This document shows, piece after piece, positions 16,177-25,766 of a stretch of 64,000 bases of DNA (within the stretch, counting starts at the first letter, position 1; every line of letters begins with the position of its first letter). Source of the DNA: an uncultured Bacilli bacterium (GTDB lineage Bacteria > Bacillota_I > Bacilli_A > RF39 > UBA660); the NCBI GenBank assembly GCA_934148845.1, contig CAKPDH010000003.1:124001-188000 (forward strand). Direction: 5' to 3'. The notes beneath the pieces are model-generated. The model was given only the letters and a program-made list of their open reading frames with translations. It was not told the origin of the DNA and searched no databases. Made by a program: the position numbers and the translations under genes.

Positions 16177-18390
16177 ATGCAAGATTATGTAAAAGGAATA
16201 TTTAAGCAGACTATATTTAAAAATGATAAAGGATATATAATAGGACTTTTAAAAGTATTAGATACAAATATAATAGAAGTTAGAGAATATATAAATAAAA
16301 TTATTACTTTTACAGGTTATTTTGCTGATTTGAATGAAAATGAAAAGTACATAATGTATGGAGATATATTTATACATCCTAAATATGGATTTCAATATAA
16401 TGTAAAATCTAGTGAAAGAGTTAAACCCGATGATAAAGATGGCATAATTGAGTTTTTATCTAGTGATTTATTTAAAGGTATAGGTGAAAAAATTGCTATA
16501 AGAATAGTGGATACACTTGGATTAGATGCTTTAAATTTAATAACAAAGGATAGAACTTGTCTATTTGATGTACCTAAGCTATCAGAAGATAAGATTAATT
16601 TAATATATAATACATTAATAAAATACGAAGAATCTCATCAAACTATAGTAAAATTAACTGAAATGGGTTTTAGTATGAGAGATGCTTTAAATATATATAA
16701 TACTTATAAAAGTAATACTATTAGAATAATTGATAATAATATATATAGAATAATAGATGATGTAGATGATATTAATTTTAAAAAAGTTGATTGCATAGCT
16801 TTAAATTATATTACTGATAAATGTGATTTAAATAGAATTAAAGCTTGTATTATATATGGTATTAAAGAATTAACTTTTAGAAGTGGTGATACATATTTAG
16901 ATTTATCTTCTATATTTTCTTTTGTATCTAATTACTTAAATGATAATATAACAGATGATTTATTTAATGAAGCTATTAATGAATTAGACTTAGAACTTAA
17001 AATAAAAGTAGAAGATGATAGATACTATTTATTTGAAGATTATGAAGCTGAAGAATATATTGCTTCTAAAATAAATTATTTAATTAATAAAAGTACTAAT
17101 AAATATAAAAATATAGATATGAGAATTAAGGAATTAGAAGATAAATATAATATAAATTATAGTGATAAACAAGAAGAAGCAATAAAAAAAGCAATATGCA
17201 ATAATATATTAATAATAACAGGAGGTCCAGGTACAGGTAAGACTACTATAATAAAAGCAATAGTTGATTTATATAAAACACTAAATAAGTATAATTCTAA
17301 TGATTTAATTAAAAATATAGCCTTACTCGCACCAACAGGAAGAGCAAGTAAAAGAATGAGTGAATCAACTAATTTACCAGCGACAACAATACATAGATTT
17401 TTAAAGTGGAATAAAGAAGCAGATGAGTTTATGATTAACGAATATAATCCAGATTTTTCAAATCTAGTTATAGTAGATGAAGTTAGTATGATAGATAATA
17501 GACTTATGGCTAGTATGCTAAAAGGACTTACTAATAATATAAAACTTGTTCTCGTTGGAGATTATAATCAACTTCCAAGCGTAGGATGTGGTAATGTTCT
17601 TAAGGATTTAATTGATAGTGATATTATAGATACTATAGAGCTTGATTTGATTTATAGACAAAATAATACTAGTTATATTCCAATACTTGCAAATGATATA
17701 AAAAATGATTCTATTGATAGTGATGTTTTAGTAGATCGTGATGATTATAAGTTCTTAAAATGTTCAAGTGATATGATTATACCAAGTATAGTTAATATAA
17801 CAAAAAAAATTATATCTAAAGGATATGATTATAAAAGAGTCCAAATAATGGCTCCTATGTATGCCGGAGTAAATGGAATAGATAATATTAATAAAATATT
17901 ACAAGATGTATTTAATGAGTCTTCTATTGATAAAAAAGAAATAAAATATGGTGATGTAATTTATAGAGAAAATGATAAAGTATTACAACTTGTAAATGAT
18001 CCTGATAATAATGTATTTAATGGAGATATAGGATATATAAAAAATATTGATTATAAAGGTAAAAGTAATTCTCCTGAAATAACTATAGATTATGACAATA
18101 ATATAGTAACTTATTCTAGTAAGGATTTTAATAAATTTAAACATGGATTTATTATAAGTATACATAAGAGCCAAGGAAGTGAATTTGAACTTGTAATTAT
18201 GCCAGTTTGCTTAAGTTATAAAAGGATGCTTTATAAAAAATTAATTTACACTGGAGTTACAAGAGCTAAGAAAAAATTAATAATAATAGGAGAAGCACTT
18301 GCTTTCTTAAATGGAATAAGAAATACAAATGAAAAAATTAGAATGACTACATTGAAAGAAAAATTATTAGAAAAGTTGAATGAAAATTAA
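16177..18390 (+). CDS. recD2: RecD2-type SF1B DNA helicase
   Basis: 738 residues, the usual RecD2 length. ATG 16177 (RBS TGGTGG) is chosen; a longer frame into efp would add unrelated residues. An N-terminal OB-like region and helix-hairpin repeats (about 90-200) precede the helicase core. Walker A is GGPGTGKTT (349-357); LAPTGRASKRM, VDEVSMID and the C-terminal IHKSQGSEFELVIMP plus YTGVTRAKKKL are SF1B motifs. RecD2 is a 5'-3' helicase acting in repair without RecBC. Transcription probably ends after the gene or runs into the small gene at 18455. Confidence 0.94.
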   Translation: MQDYVKGIFKQTIFKNDKGYIIGLLKVLDTNIIEVREYINKIITFTGYFADLNENEKYIMYGDIFIHPKYGFQYNVKSSERVKPDDKDGIIEFLSSDLFKGIGEKIAIRIVDTLGLDALNLITKDRTCLFDVPKLSEDKINLIYNTLIKYEESHQTIVKLTEMGFSMRDALNIYNTYKSNTIRIIDNNIYRIIDDVDDINFKKVDCIALNYITDKCDLNRIKACIIYGIKELTFRSGDTYLDLSSIFSFVSNYLNDNITDDLFNEAINELDLELKIKVEDDRYYLFEDYEAEEYIASKINYLINKSTNKYKNIDMRIKELEDKYNINYSDKQEEAIKKAICNNILIITGGPGTGKTTIIKAIVDLYKTLNKYNSNDLIKNIALLAPTGRASKRMSESTNLPATTIHRFLKWNKEADEFMINEYNPDFSNLVIVDEVSMIDNRLMASMLKGLTNNIKLVLVGDYNQLPSVGCGNVLKDLIDSDIIDTIELDLIYRQNNTSYIPILANDIKNDSIDSDVLVDRDDYKFLKCSSDMIIPSIVNITKKIISKGYDYKRVQIMAPMYAGVNGIDNINKILQDVFNESSIDKKEIKYGDVIYRENDKVLQLVNDPDNNVFNGDIGYIKNIDYKGKSNSPEITIDYDNNIVTYSSKDFNKFKHGFIISIHKSQGSEFELVIMPVCLSYKRMLYKKLIYTGVTRAKKKLIIIGEALAFLNGIRNTNEKIRMTTLKEKLLEKLNEN

Positions 18391-18392
18391 TT

Positions 18393-18419
18393 TTATACAC
18401 ATATTATAAATGTGTATAA
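18393..18419. promoter_or_regulatory. Perfect inverted repeat downstream of recD2
   Basis: TTATACACAT and ATGTGTATAA are perfect 10-bp arms around ATTATAA. A further ATACACAT follows at 18424. There is no T tract after the stem, so it may be a protein-binding site or a leader hairpin for the small gene at 18455 rather than a terminator. Confidence 0.45.
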
Positions 18420-18454
18420 GAGATATACACATTATTATCTAGTGAGGTGATAAA

Positions 18455-18616
18455 GTGAAAATAGCTAAGTCTATGGCACTAATGGCTATAGGTGCAGGAG
18501 CGGTTTTGGCATATCAAAAATATAGTGAGCCTTTAATGAATAAATTAGAGGATGTAACTGATGATATACTTAATAAAGCTAATAAAAAACTAGATAGTAT
18601 GACAAAGGGAAGCTAA
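18455..18616 (+). CDS. Small protein with N-terminal hydrophobic helix
   Basis: 53 residues starting with GTG after a strong RBS (GTGAGGTGATAAA). Residues 4-20 form a Gly/Ala-rich hydrophobic helix (SMALMAIGAGAVLAYQ); the rest is an amphipathic, charged helix ending DSMTKGS. No recognised family. The hydrophobic-then-coiled design resembles small YtxH-like envelope proteins, but I cannot prove it. A short inverted repeat (GAAGC/GCTTC) around the stop codon may end the transcript. Confidence 0.6.
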   Translation: MKIAKSMALMAIGAGAVLAYQKYSEPLMNKLEDVTDDILNKANKKLDSMTKGS

Positions 18617-18717
18617 TGCTTCTCTTTTACTTGTTTGTAATTATTGGTTATTGAATAAAATACAGTTATTATTTTAATTGAGCAGTATTAGATTAAAATA
18701 CTAGGGTATGGGGAATT

Positions 18718-19186
18718 ATGAATAATAAAATCTTAAATTATTATATAAAATTAAAAATAGTTAGAGAAGGTATTATTCCTGATGATAAAAAGATAGTTTT
18801 TATAGGAACACATGGTTTCACGGCAATATAATATTTACAATGAAAGCAATAAATAAGCATGTTTACCTTTTATATGGCAGTTTATTAGACTTTTATCAAT
18901 CTTTTCAAGGATTGGGACAGTGGGTTAACTGTAATATTGGTTGATAGAAAATTAAAGAAAAGAAGACAATTTGAAGTAGATAAGATGGTAAGAGCTTTAA
19001 ATTTAGGAGCAGATATTTTAATGTTCCCAGATGGTACTTGGAATAAAAATAAATCTATATCCTGGTATATATGAAGTAGCAGAAAAATCAGGAGCTTGGG
19101 TAGTTCCAATAGCAACTGTGCTTGATGGTAATGTTTGTTATTCTCTTGAAGGAGATGCTTATGATATTACTGATATAAATAGTTAA
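18718..19186 (+). pseudogene. Decayed PlsC-like acyltransferase pseudogene
   Basis: Fragments of one lysophospholipid acyltransferase-like protein occur in order but in different frames: KKIVFIGTHGF, then NIIFTMKAINKHVYLLYGSL and GLGQWVNCN, then LVDRKLKKRRQFEVDKMV with ALNLGADILMFPDGTWNKN, and finally LYPGIYEVAEKSGAWVVPIA and LEGDAYDITD. FPDGTWN corresponds to the FPEGT motif of PlsC enzymes. At least three frameshifts separate them, so no functional enzyme is made. The stretch from 18617 to 19556 has no other convincing gene; the region 19190-19500 looks like further remnant sequence. Confidence 0.85.
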
Positions 19187-19556
19187 ATGTAAAGAAAAAT
19201 TATAATTAGGCAAAAAATAAAATAATTAAATCAAAAGATTTACTAATATATTCTAATAATAACGAAAAAAAAGTAGTAAATTTGTTAGAAAATTTACTCA
19301 GTGATTTATCAAAAGAAGAATTGAGTACTAAAAGTGAAAAAGAATTATTAAATATTGTTGATTACATTTCAAGAGTATTGAAAGAAATACTACTTTTTTT
19401 GCTAAAAAGAAAGTACAAGAAAAAATTTTATATAGCAAATTTTAGTACAATTGGCATCATAAAATTTTTACACAGTATTTCTTTATCAACTTGAAAAATT
19501 ATAATAAATATGTTAATATTATATGCGTCCTGGAACTTATAAGAAGGTGATTTATT

Positions 19557-20399
19557 GTGAAAATATTAGTTATACCATCAAGTTTAAATGACTTAAAGCA
19601 TGATATAGATGGATTTATAATTGGCATTAAGAATTTTGCTACATATGGTTTATGTATAGATGATTTAAGTATTTTAAATAAATTAAAGAATAAAGAAATA
19701 TTTATTAATATAAATAAAAATATGCATAATTGTGATTTAGAAAAGTTAAAAGATATTTTGCTTAGTTTAAATAATTATAATATAAAAGGGGTTATGTATT
19801 ATGATGTTGCAGTTTTAGAATTATATAAAAGTCTTAATTTAAATTATGATTTAGTTTGGAGTTGTGAACATTATACTACTAATTATGAGACAATTAATTA
19901 TTTTTTAGAATATGGTGTTAATTACACATATTTATCTAGTGATATTACTGCATCTGAAGTAAATGAGATAAGACACAATACAAATTGTAAATTAATACTT
20001 AATTTATTTGGTTATTTACCTATGTTTGTTTCTAAAAGGCATATAGTTAAAAATTATTTGGATTATTTTAATTTAGATGATAATTCAAAGATAAATTATA
20101 TGGAAAAAGAAGGATGTATATATCCTATTATAGATAATAACATAGGTACACAAGTATATTCTTGTAATATACTTAATGGTATTAAGTATTATGATATTGA
20201 TGTTGATTATATAGTATTAAATAGTTTTAATATAGATGAATCTAAATTTAAGGCTGTTTTAGATATGTTTAAAAGTGTTAATAGCAAGAATGTTGATAAG
20301 TATTATCTTGATATAAATAGAATGTTTGATAATACAGATTTAGGTTTTTTAGAAAAAAATACAATATATAGGGTGAAGAAAAATGAAAAAGAAAGTTGA
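19557..20399 (+). CDS. trhP1: U32-family protein TrhP1-like, tRNA U34 hydroxylation
   Basis: 280 residues from GTG 19557 (RBS AAGGTGATTTATT). It is related to the peptidase U32 family but lacks the Cys cluster of the following paralogue. In Bacillus the order yrrN (trhP1)-yrrO (trhP2)-udk-greA is conserved, and TrhP1/TrhP2 make 5-hydroxyuridine at tRNA position 34. The same order, without udk, occurs here, which is the main basis for the call. The last 17 bases overlap trhP2, implying coupled translation. Confidence 0.75.
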   Translation: MKILVIPSSLNDLKHDIDGFIIGIKNFATYGLCIDDLSILNKLKNKEIFININKNMHNCDLEKLKDILLSLNNYNIKGVMYYDVAVLELYKSLNLNYDLVWSCEHYTTNYETINYFLEYGVNYTYLSSDITASEVNEIRHNTNCKLILNLFGYLPMFVSKRHIVKNYLDYFNLDDNSKINYMEKEGCIYPIIDNNIGTQVYSCNILNGIKYYDIDVDYIVLNSFNIDESKFKAVLDMFKSVNSKNVDKYYLDINRMFDNTDLGFLEKNTIYRVKKNEKES

Positions 20400-21579
20400 G
20401 CTATTATCACCAGCAGGTGATTTAGAAAGATTAAAAATAGCGCTTTTATATGGGGCTGATGCAGTTTATATTGGTGGACCTTTATTAAATCTTAGAGCAA
20501 ATGCTAAAAATTTTTCTATGGAAGAAATTAAGGAAGGCGTTCTTTTCGCACATAATCTAAATAAAAAAGTATATGTAACAGTAAATATTATACTTCATAA
20601 TGAAGATCTAAAAGATATTTTAAATTATTTAAAACAGTTAGATGAGTATAATGTAGATGCTATAATAGTAAGTGATCCTGCTATTATAAAAATAGCAAGA
20701 AAAAATACTAATCTTCAAATTCATTTATCTACTCAAGCTTGTACTTTAAATGTATTAGCAGCAAAATTTTGGAAAGATGCTGGTGTAGATAGAATTGTCT
20801 TAGGACGTGAATGTACAAAAGAAGAAATAAAAGATATAATTGATAATGTAGATGTAGAGATAGAAACCTTTATACATGGAGCTATGTGTGCTGGATATAG
20901 TGGAAGATGTGTTATGTCCAATTTTTTAACTAATAGAGATGCAAATAGAGGCGGATGTAGTCAAATATGTAGATGGGATTTCAAACTTCTTTCATCATCA
21001 TTAAAAGAAATAAAAGCAGATAAGCCATTTACATTTTGTTCTAAGGATTTGTCTATGTTAAAATATATTAAAGAAATGATTGATATGGGAATTGTCTCAT
21101 TTAAAATAGAAGGAAGAATGCGTTCTATATATTATATAGCTACTGTTATATCAATTTATAGAAAAGTTATAGATTTATGTTGTAATGAAAATAGTTCTTA
21201 TGCATATAATAAAGAGTATGAAAAAGTATTAAGAAATTGTGCTAATAGAGACTCTGTACCGCAATTTTTTAATGGTATATATGATTATACTTGTAGTTAT
21301 TATAATGGTAGAGAAGAAGTATCTAATCAAGAATTTTTAGGTATTGTACTTGATTATGATAAAAAGACTAATATTGCAACTATACAACAGAGAAATTATT
21401 TTAAAAAGGGTGATCAAGTCTGTATATTTGGTCCAAATAAAAGTATAGAATATACTTTTAATGATATATATGATGAGTCTTTAAATATTATATCTGTTGT
21501 TAGACATCCTAAAGAAATTGTTAAAATCAAGATTGATAATACGTTAGAAAAATATGATATGATTAGAATGAAAAAGTAG
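20383..21579 (+). CDS. trhP2: U32-family tRNA hydroxylation protein TrhP2
   Basis: 398 residues. Starts with KVELLSPAGDLERLKIALLYGADAVYIG split over the family's TIM-barrel entry, and contains the U32 signature EIETFIHGAMC followed by the cysteine set CAGYSGRC and GGCSQIC, ligands expected for an iron-sulfur cluster. The C-terminus has a small beta-barrel. By homology it is the catalytic partner that hydroxylates U34 of tRNAs using a prephenate-derived or oxygen-dependent route. It overlaps trhP1 and precedes greA, as in Bacillus. Confidence 0.88.
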   Translation: MKKKVELLSPAGDLERLKIALLYGADAVYIGGPLLNLRANAKNFSMEEIKEGVLFAHNLNKKVYVTVNIILHNEDLKDILNYLKQLDEYNVDAIIVSDPAIIKIARKNTNLQIHLSTQACTLNVLAAKFWKDAGVDRIVLGRECTKEEIKDIIDNVDVEIETFIHGAMCAGYSGRCVMSNFLTNRDANRGGCSQICRWDFKLLSSSLKEIKADKPFTFCSKDLSMLKYIKEMIDMGIVSFKIEGRMRSIYYIATVISIYRKVIDLCCNENSSYAYNKEYEKVLRNCANRDSVPQFFNGIYDYTCSYYNGREEVSNQEFLGIVLDYDKKTNIATIQQRNYFKKGDQVCIFGPNKSIEYTFNDIYDESLNIISVVRHPKEIVKIKIDNTLEKYDMIRMKK

Positions 21580-21608
21580 TTGACAAAATAAAATTTATGT
21601 AGTAATAT
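21580..21608 (+). promoter_or_regulatory. SigA-type promoter for greA
   Basis: TTGACA (21580-21585), 17 bases, TAATAT (21603-21608), starting directly after the trhP2 stop. Confidence 0.65.
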
Positions 21609-21640
21609 TTTGTATGTTTACGAATAAATGAGGTGACATT

Positions 21641-22111
21641 ATGTCTAAAGAAAAAGAATTATATATTACTGAAGAAGGACTTAACGATATAAAAAAAGAG
21701 CTAGATGAGCTTAAACTTGTTAAAAGACCAGAGGTTATTAATGCATTAAAGGATGCCCGTGCACAAGGTGACTTAAGTGAAAATGCTGAATATGATGCAG
21801 CTCGTACTGAGCAAGCAATTGTTGAATCTAGAATTAAAGAATTAGAAACAATGATGGAGAAGGCAGTTGTAATAACTAAGGTTAATACTGATGTTGTATC
21901 ACTTGGTACAAAAGTAACTCTTGAGTATGTTGGTGATGATGATACCGAAGAGTATTCTATAGTAGGAAGTAAGGAAGCTGATCCATTTGAAAATAAAATT
22001 TCAAATGAGTCACCAATTGCTAAAGCTATTATGGGTCTTAAAGTAGGTAGTGTTGTTTCAGTTGACAGTCCAAACGGTAAATATGATGTTAAAATATTAG
22101 CTATAAATTAA
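21641..22111 (+). CDS. greA: Transcription elongation factor GreA
   Basis: 156 residues. N-terminal coiled coil with the acidic tip DARAQGDLSENAEYDAAR (about 47-64), whose Asp and Glu reach the polymerase active site to stimulate cleavage of backtracked RNA; C-terminal globular domain ends in SPIAKAIMGLKVGSVV and the usual beta strands. RBS is GAGGTGACATT. Own promoter and terminator flank it. Confidence 0.97.
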   Translation: MSKEKELYITEEGLNDIKKELDELKLVKRPEVINALKDARAQGDLSENAEYDAARTEQAIVESRIKELETMMEKAVVITKVNTDVVSLGTKVTLEYVGDDDTEEYSIVGSKEADPFENKISNESPIAKAIMGLKVGSVVSVDSPNGKYDVKILAIN

Positions 22112-22112
22112 T

Positions 22113-22140
22113 GAAGTTGTAAATTCGACTTCTTTTTTTT
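22113..22140 (+). terminator. Terminator after greA
   Basis: GAAGTTG pairs with CGACTTC (one G-U) around AAATT-type loop, followed by eight T residues. Confidence 0.8.
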
Positions 22141-22205
22141 AAAATTATATTTACTATAAAAATATGACGTGTTATAATTTACTTAGATAGAATATTGGAG
22201 GGCTT

Positions 22206-22919
22206 ATGATATTTAGAAAGGCAATTTTAATAGTTCATGGATTTGCTGGCGGTACTTATGATGAAGAAGAATTAGCTAATTTTTTAGAGCTTAATCCTTT
22301 TTATGATGTATTTCAATTTACACTTCCTGGACATAAAACAAATCTTAGTAAAGTAAAGTATGAACAGTGGATTGATGCTAGTAAGAATCAAATAGAATGG
22401 TTAATAGAAAACGGGTATAAAAATATATATGTAATAGGCCATTCTATGGGAGGCGTTATAGCTACTTATTTGGCTGCAACTTATAAGGAAGTTAAAAAAT
22501 TAATATTAGCTGCTCCAGCGTTTCAATATTTAATTATGGAAAATGAAAAAATAAATGTTACAAAGTCATTAAAAAGTACACCTAGCATAGTAAAGACATA
22601 TGGTATTGAAGAAATATTTGGAAGAATATTAAAATTAAATCCAAGTGCCGTAAAAGAGTTTATGAATCTTGTTAAAGAATATTATAATTGTCCAAAAGAT
22701 GTTTTCTGTCCAATTTTGATAATACAGGGTAAAAAAGATAATATAGTAAGAACCTCGTCGTCAAAGTATGTTTATAATAGTGTTAAATCAAAGATAAAGA
22801 AAATAGTATATGTAAATGATTTAACACATGATGTTTTTTATTCTAAAAGGTCTAATGAAATATATAATATAATACTTAAATTTTTAAAGAATAGTGAAAG
22901 TGGGGAATTTACAATATGA
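22206..22919 (+). CDS. Alpha/beta hydrolase, carboxylesterase/monoacylglycerol lipase-like
   Basis: 237 residues, no signal peptide. The oxyanion segment is VHGFAGG, the nucleophile elbow GHSMGG has Ser80, an acid is likely in IQGKKDNIV and the His in DLTHDVF. The size and pattern resemble the small Est30/YvaK carboxylesterases of Bacillus. RBS is TTGGAGGG. The stop overlaps the start of the following 55-residue gene (ATGA), so they form an operon. The natural substrate is unknown. Confidence 0.88.
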   Translation: MIFRKAILIVHGFAGGTYDEEELANFLELNPFYDVFQFTLPGHKTNLSKVKYEQWIDASKNQIEWLIENGYKNIYVIGHSMGGVIATYLAATYKEVKKLILAAPAFQYLIMENEKINVTKSLKSTPSIVKTYGIEEIFGRILKLNPSAVKEFMNLVKEYYNCPKDVFCPILIIQGKKDNIVRTSSSKYVYNSVKSKIKKIVYVNDLTHDVFYSKRSNEIYNIILKFLKNSESGEFTI

Positions 22920-23083
22920 CAGAAAAAGAATCAAGAGAAGCTTTATTTAAATTAAATTATGAATATATGAAGCATACAAAAGAAGAAAGAAAAAAATTAT
23001 ATGAATCATATAGTGAAGCTAGAAAAAATATAAGAAAGGCACTTATAGAGCTTAAAGAAAAAAAGGTAGCTATGCAAGGTTAA
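22916..23083 (+). CDS. Small charged coiled-coil protein
   Basis: 55 residues. Starts at ATG 22916 overlapping the hydrolase stop by four bases. Nearly all residues are helix-forming with alternating Lys and Glu (KHTKEERKKLYESYSEARKN), so a short coiled coil or ribosome/nucleic-acid-associated protein is possible. No family recognised. The coupled start and codon use like its neighbours support it as a real gene. An A-rich/T-rich hairpin (AAAGAAAAAAAG with CTTTTTTTCTTT, 23058-23097) spans the stop and may terminate transcription. Confidence 0.6.
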   Translation: MTEKESREALFKLNYEYMKHTKEERKKLYESYSEARKNIRKALIELKEKKVAMQG

Positions 23084-23143
23084 CTTTTTTTCTTTATTTT
23101 TATAAATAAGCGTGCTATAATATTAACGTTATTGGAGGAGTTT

Positions 23144-24184
23144 ATGAAAACAGATGATTTTGATTATTATTTACCAGAAGAATTAATTGCGCAAACACCA
23201 CTACTAAATAGAGATTCATCAAGACTTCTTATCTTAGATAAGGAATCTGGAGATATTACTCATGCGCACTTTAAGGATATTGTATCCTATTTAGAAAGTA
23301 CAGATGTATTAGTTTTAAATGATACTAAAGTACTCCCAGCTCGTATTATAGGGGTAAAAGAAGAAACAAATGCAGTGATAGAATTATTAATGCTAAAAGA
23401 CTTAGGAAATGATACTTGGGAAGTATTAAGTAAACCTGCTAAAAGAATAAAAGTAGGTACTGTTATAAATTTTTCACCTAAACTAAGTGCTGAATGTATA
23501 GAAGTTAAAGATGAAGGTATAAGAGTAGTCAAATTTTCTTATAAAGGTATATTTTTTGAAATATTAGATGAGTTAGGAGAAATGCCTCTTCCACCTTATA
23601 TACATAAAAAGTTAGAAGACAAAGATAGGTACCAAACAGTATATGCAAAAAATATAGGTAGCGCAGCTGCTCCAACTGCAGGCCTTCATTTTACTAAGGA
23701 ATTATTAGATGAAATAAAAAAGAAAGGCGTAAAGATAGTATATATAACTCTACATGTTGGGTTAGGTACATTTAGACCTGTTAATGTAAGTGATGTTACA
23801 AAGCATCATATGCACAGTGAATTTTATCAAATGAATAAAGATGTAGCTGATATTTTAAATGATGCAATAAAAAATAATAATAGAATAATAAGTGTAGGTA
23901 CTACTTCAACAAGAACTCTTGAAACTATTATGTCTTTATATGGTGAATTTAAGGAGTGTAGTGGATTTACGGATATATTTATATACCCAGGCTATAAATT
24001 TAAAGCAGTAAATTCGCTTATTACAAATTTTCATTTACCTAAAAGTACATTAGTAATGTTAGTAAGCGCGCTTGCAGGTAGAGAAAATATATTAAATGCT
24101 TATAAAGTGGCAGTAGAAAACAAATATAGATTTTTCTCATTTGGAGATGCTATGTTTATAAAAGGTAAAAATGAAAAAAAATGA
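23144..24184 (+). CDS. queA: tRNA preQ1(34) S-adenosylmethionine ribosyltransferase-isomerase
   Basis: 346 residues from ATG 23144, which has TTGGAGGAG upstream; an in-frame TTG 12 bases earlier is part of that RBS. QueA transfers the ribosyl part of SAM to preQ1 in tRNA to make epoxyqueuosine. Typical segments: [47 protein letters not shown]-type [28 protein letters not shown]-type [12 protein letters not shown], and [13 protein letters not shown]. It overlaps the next gene by 14 bases. tgt is not in the window. Confidence 0.96.
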   Translation: MKTDDFDYYLPEELIAQTPLLNRDSSRLLILDKESGDITHAHFKDIVSYLESTDVLVLNDTKVLPARIIGVKEETNAVIELLMLKDLGNDTWEVLSKPAKRIKVGTVINFSPKLSAECIEVKDEGIRVVKFSYKGIFFEILDELGEMPLPPYIHKKLEDKDRYQTVYAKNIGSAAAPTAGLHFTKELLDEIKKKGVKIVYITLHVGLGTFRPVNVSDVTKHHMHSEFYQMNKDVADILNDAIKNNNRIISVGTTSTRTLETIMSLYGEFKECSGFTDIFIYPGYKFKAVNSLITNFHLPKSTLVMLVSALAGRENILNAYKVAVENKYRFFSFGDAMFIKGKNEKK

Positions 24185-24812
24185 TTTAGGTAAAAAGATT
24201 TATTTAGGTGAAGGATTAACTAGTAAGTGTTATAAATTAAGTGATAATAAAGTATATAAAAAGTTTAAAAGGAAAAGAGATATTATAGAACTTAAAAAAT
24301 ATAGAGACTTTTTAGAATATAAAAATGATTCTGTTATATTTCCTTATGACTTTGTTTATAAAAGAAAATTTATAGGTTATATTTATGATTATAGTGAAGG
24401 ATTAACTTTATCTAATTGTTTTAAAGATATAAATATAGATGATTTAATATTTGCTTTAGAAAAAGTTGAAAGAGATATTAATTATATATCAAAAGGAAAA
24501 ATATTTATGTATGATGTTCATGATGATAATATAATATATGGTAATAAAAAATTATCAATAATTGATGTAGATGAGTATAATATAAAAGACAGTTTAAGTA
24601 TTAGTGATGCTTTATATAGTAATAATATACAGTTTAAAAATTTAATTAATGGATTAATAATATCAAATATACCTAAAGAACTTATAGAAAGATTTATTAA
24701 GTATAAAGATTTTAATTTATCAAGTTATAATTTATATAAGTTAAAAGAAGATATTAATGATATATATAAAGAAAAAATTAAAACTATTAATGATATTTGG
24801 AAAGTGATTTAA
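24171..24812 (+). CDS. Small protein-kinase-fold protein between queA and miaA
   Basis: 213 residues. Kinase-like features in order: Gly-rich [11 protein letters not shown] (13-23), a VYKKF strand with candidate ATP-binding Lys30/31, the hinge-like [11 protein letters not shown], the catalytic loop [11 protein letters not shown] (His117, Asp118/119, Asn120) and a DFG-position acid in IIDVDEY (Asp132/134). The C-lobe is very short compared with Hanks kinases. It overlaps queA at its start, and miaA begins two bases after its stop, so it is locked into a tRNA-modification operon. Substrate unknown; an active kinase is likely but not proven. Confidence 0.72.
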   Translation: MKKNDLGKKIYLGEGLTSKCYKLSDNKVYKKFKRKRDIIELKKYRDFLEYKNDSVIFPYDFVYKRKFIGYIYDYSEGLTLSNCFKDINIDDLIFALEKVERDINYISKGKIFMYDVHDDNIIYGNKKLSIIDVDEYNIKDSLSISDALYSNNIQFKNLINGLIISNIPKELIERFIKYKDFNLSSYNLYKLKEDINDIYKEKIKTINDIWKVI

Positions 24813-24814
24813 TT

Positions 24815-25699
24815 ATGATAATATGTATAGTAGGTCCTACCGGAGTAGGAAAGACAAAATTGAGTATAGAACTTGCTAAAAAATTAAATGGTGAGATTAT
24901 AAATGCTGACAGTACTCAGGTATATAAAGGATTAGATATTGCTACTGCTAAAATAAAAGAAGAAGAAAAAGAAAATATTCCTCATCATTTATTTGATATA
25001 AAAGAAATAACTGAGGATTATACTGTTTATGATTATCAAAAAGATTGTAGAAGTAAAATATCAGAGATATTAAATAAAAATAAGGTACCTATATTAGTTG
25101 GAGGTACTGGATTATATATAAAAGCTAGTTTATATGATTATAAATTTTCAGTAGAGACTAAGAAGAATAATTATGATTCTAATACAACTGAAGAATTATA
25201 TAATGATTTAATTAAAATAGATCCAAATACAAATATTCATCCAAATAATAGAAAAAGAATTGAAAGAGCTTTAAATTATTATTATTCTACTAATAAATTA
25301 TTAAGTGAAAAAGAAAAAAGTAATAAATTATTATATGATGTTGTTTTTATTGGACTTACCTGTGATAGAGAAAAGTTATATGATAGAATTAATAGAAGAG
25401 TAGATATAATGATAAATGATGGACTAATTTTAGAAGCAAAAAAATTATATGACTTAAATATACGTACAAAAGCAGTAATGACTCCAATAGGTTATAAGGA
25501 ATTATTTGAATATTTTGATTCAAATATATCTTTAGATGAGGCAATAAATCTTATAAAGTCTAGAAGTAGAAGATATGCAAAAAGACAGTATACTTGGAAT
25601 AATCATCAAATTCCTGTAACTTGGTTTTCTGTATGTTTTGATGATTTTAATAGAACTGTTAATGAGATTTATTCATATATAGACAAAAAATATGGATAA
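24815..25699 (+). CDS. miaA: tRNA dimethylallyltransferase MiaA
   Basis: 294 residues. ATG 24815 gives the conserved beginning MIICIVGPTGVGKTKLS; a longer TTG start would overlap the kinase-like gene. P-loop GPTGVGKT, then NADSTQVYKGLDIATAK, ATEEE-type PHHLFDI, LVGGTGLYI and the C-terminal KSRSRRYAKRQYTW are family signatures. It adds a dimethylallyl group to A37 of tRNAs reading U-starting codons. It is the last gene of queA-kinase-miaA, closed by a strong terminator. Confidence 0.95.
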   Translation: MIICIVGPTGVGKTKLSIELAKKLNGEIINADSTQVYKGLDIATAKIKEEEKENIPHHLFDIKEITEDYTVYDYQKDCRSKISEILNKNKVPILVGGTGLYIKASLYDYKFSVETKKNNYDSNTTEELYNDLIKIDPNTNIHPNNRKRIERALNYYYSTNKLLSEKEKSNKLLYDVVFIGLTCDREKLYDRINRRVDIMINDGLILEAKKLYDLNIRTKAVMTPIGYKELFEYFDSNISLDEAINLIKSRSRRYAKRQYTWNNHQIPVTWFSVCFDDFNRTVNEIYSYIDKKYG

Positions 25700-25735
25700 T
25701 AAGTATATTTTTCATTTACTTATTATCTTTTTTTT
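25695..25735 (+). terminator. Strong terminator after miaA
   Basis: GATAATAAGTA and TACTTATTATC form a perfect 11-bp stem followed by eight T residues. Confidence 0.9.
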
Positions 25736-25766
25736 GTTATAATCTTTGTGAATGGATGGTGATTTT

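Noticed and set aside
19266..19400. A8-GTAGTA and TACTAC-T7 inverted arms about 110 bp apart
   Set aside because: Short and homopolymer-dominated; could suggest mobile-element ends but there is no transposase or target duplication.
19282..19494. Open frame of 70 codons starting at TTG downstream of the plsC pseudogene
   Set aside because: No RBS, unusual start, in a decayed stretch; likely remnant or chance frame.
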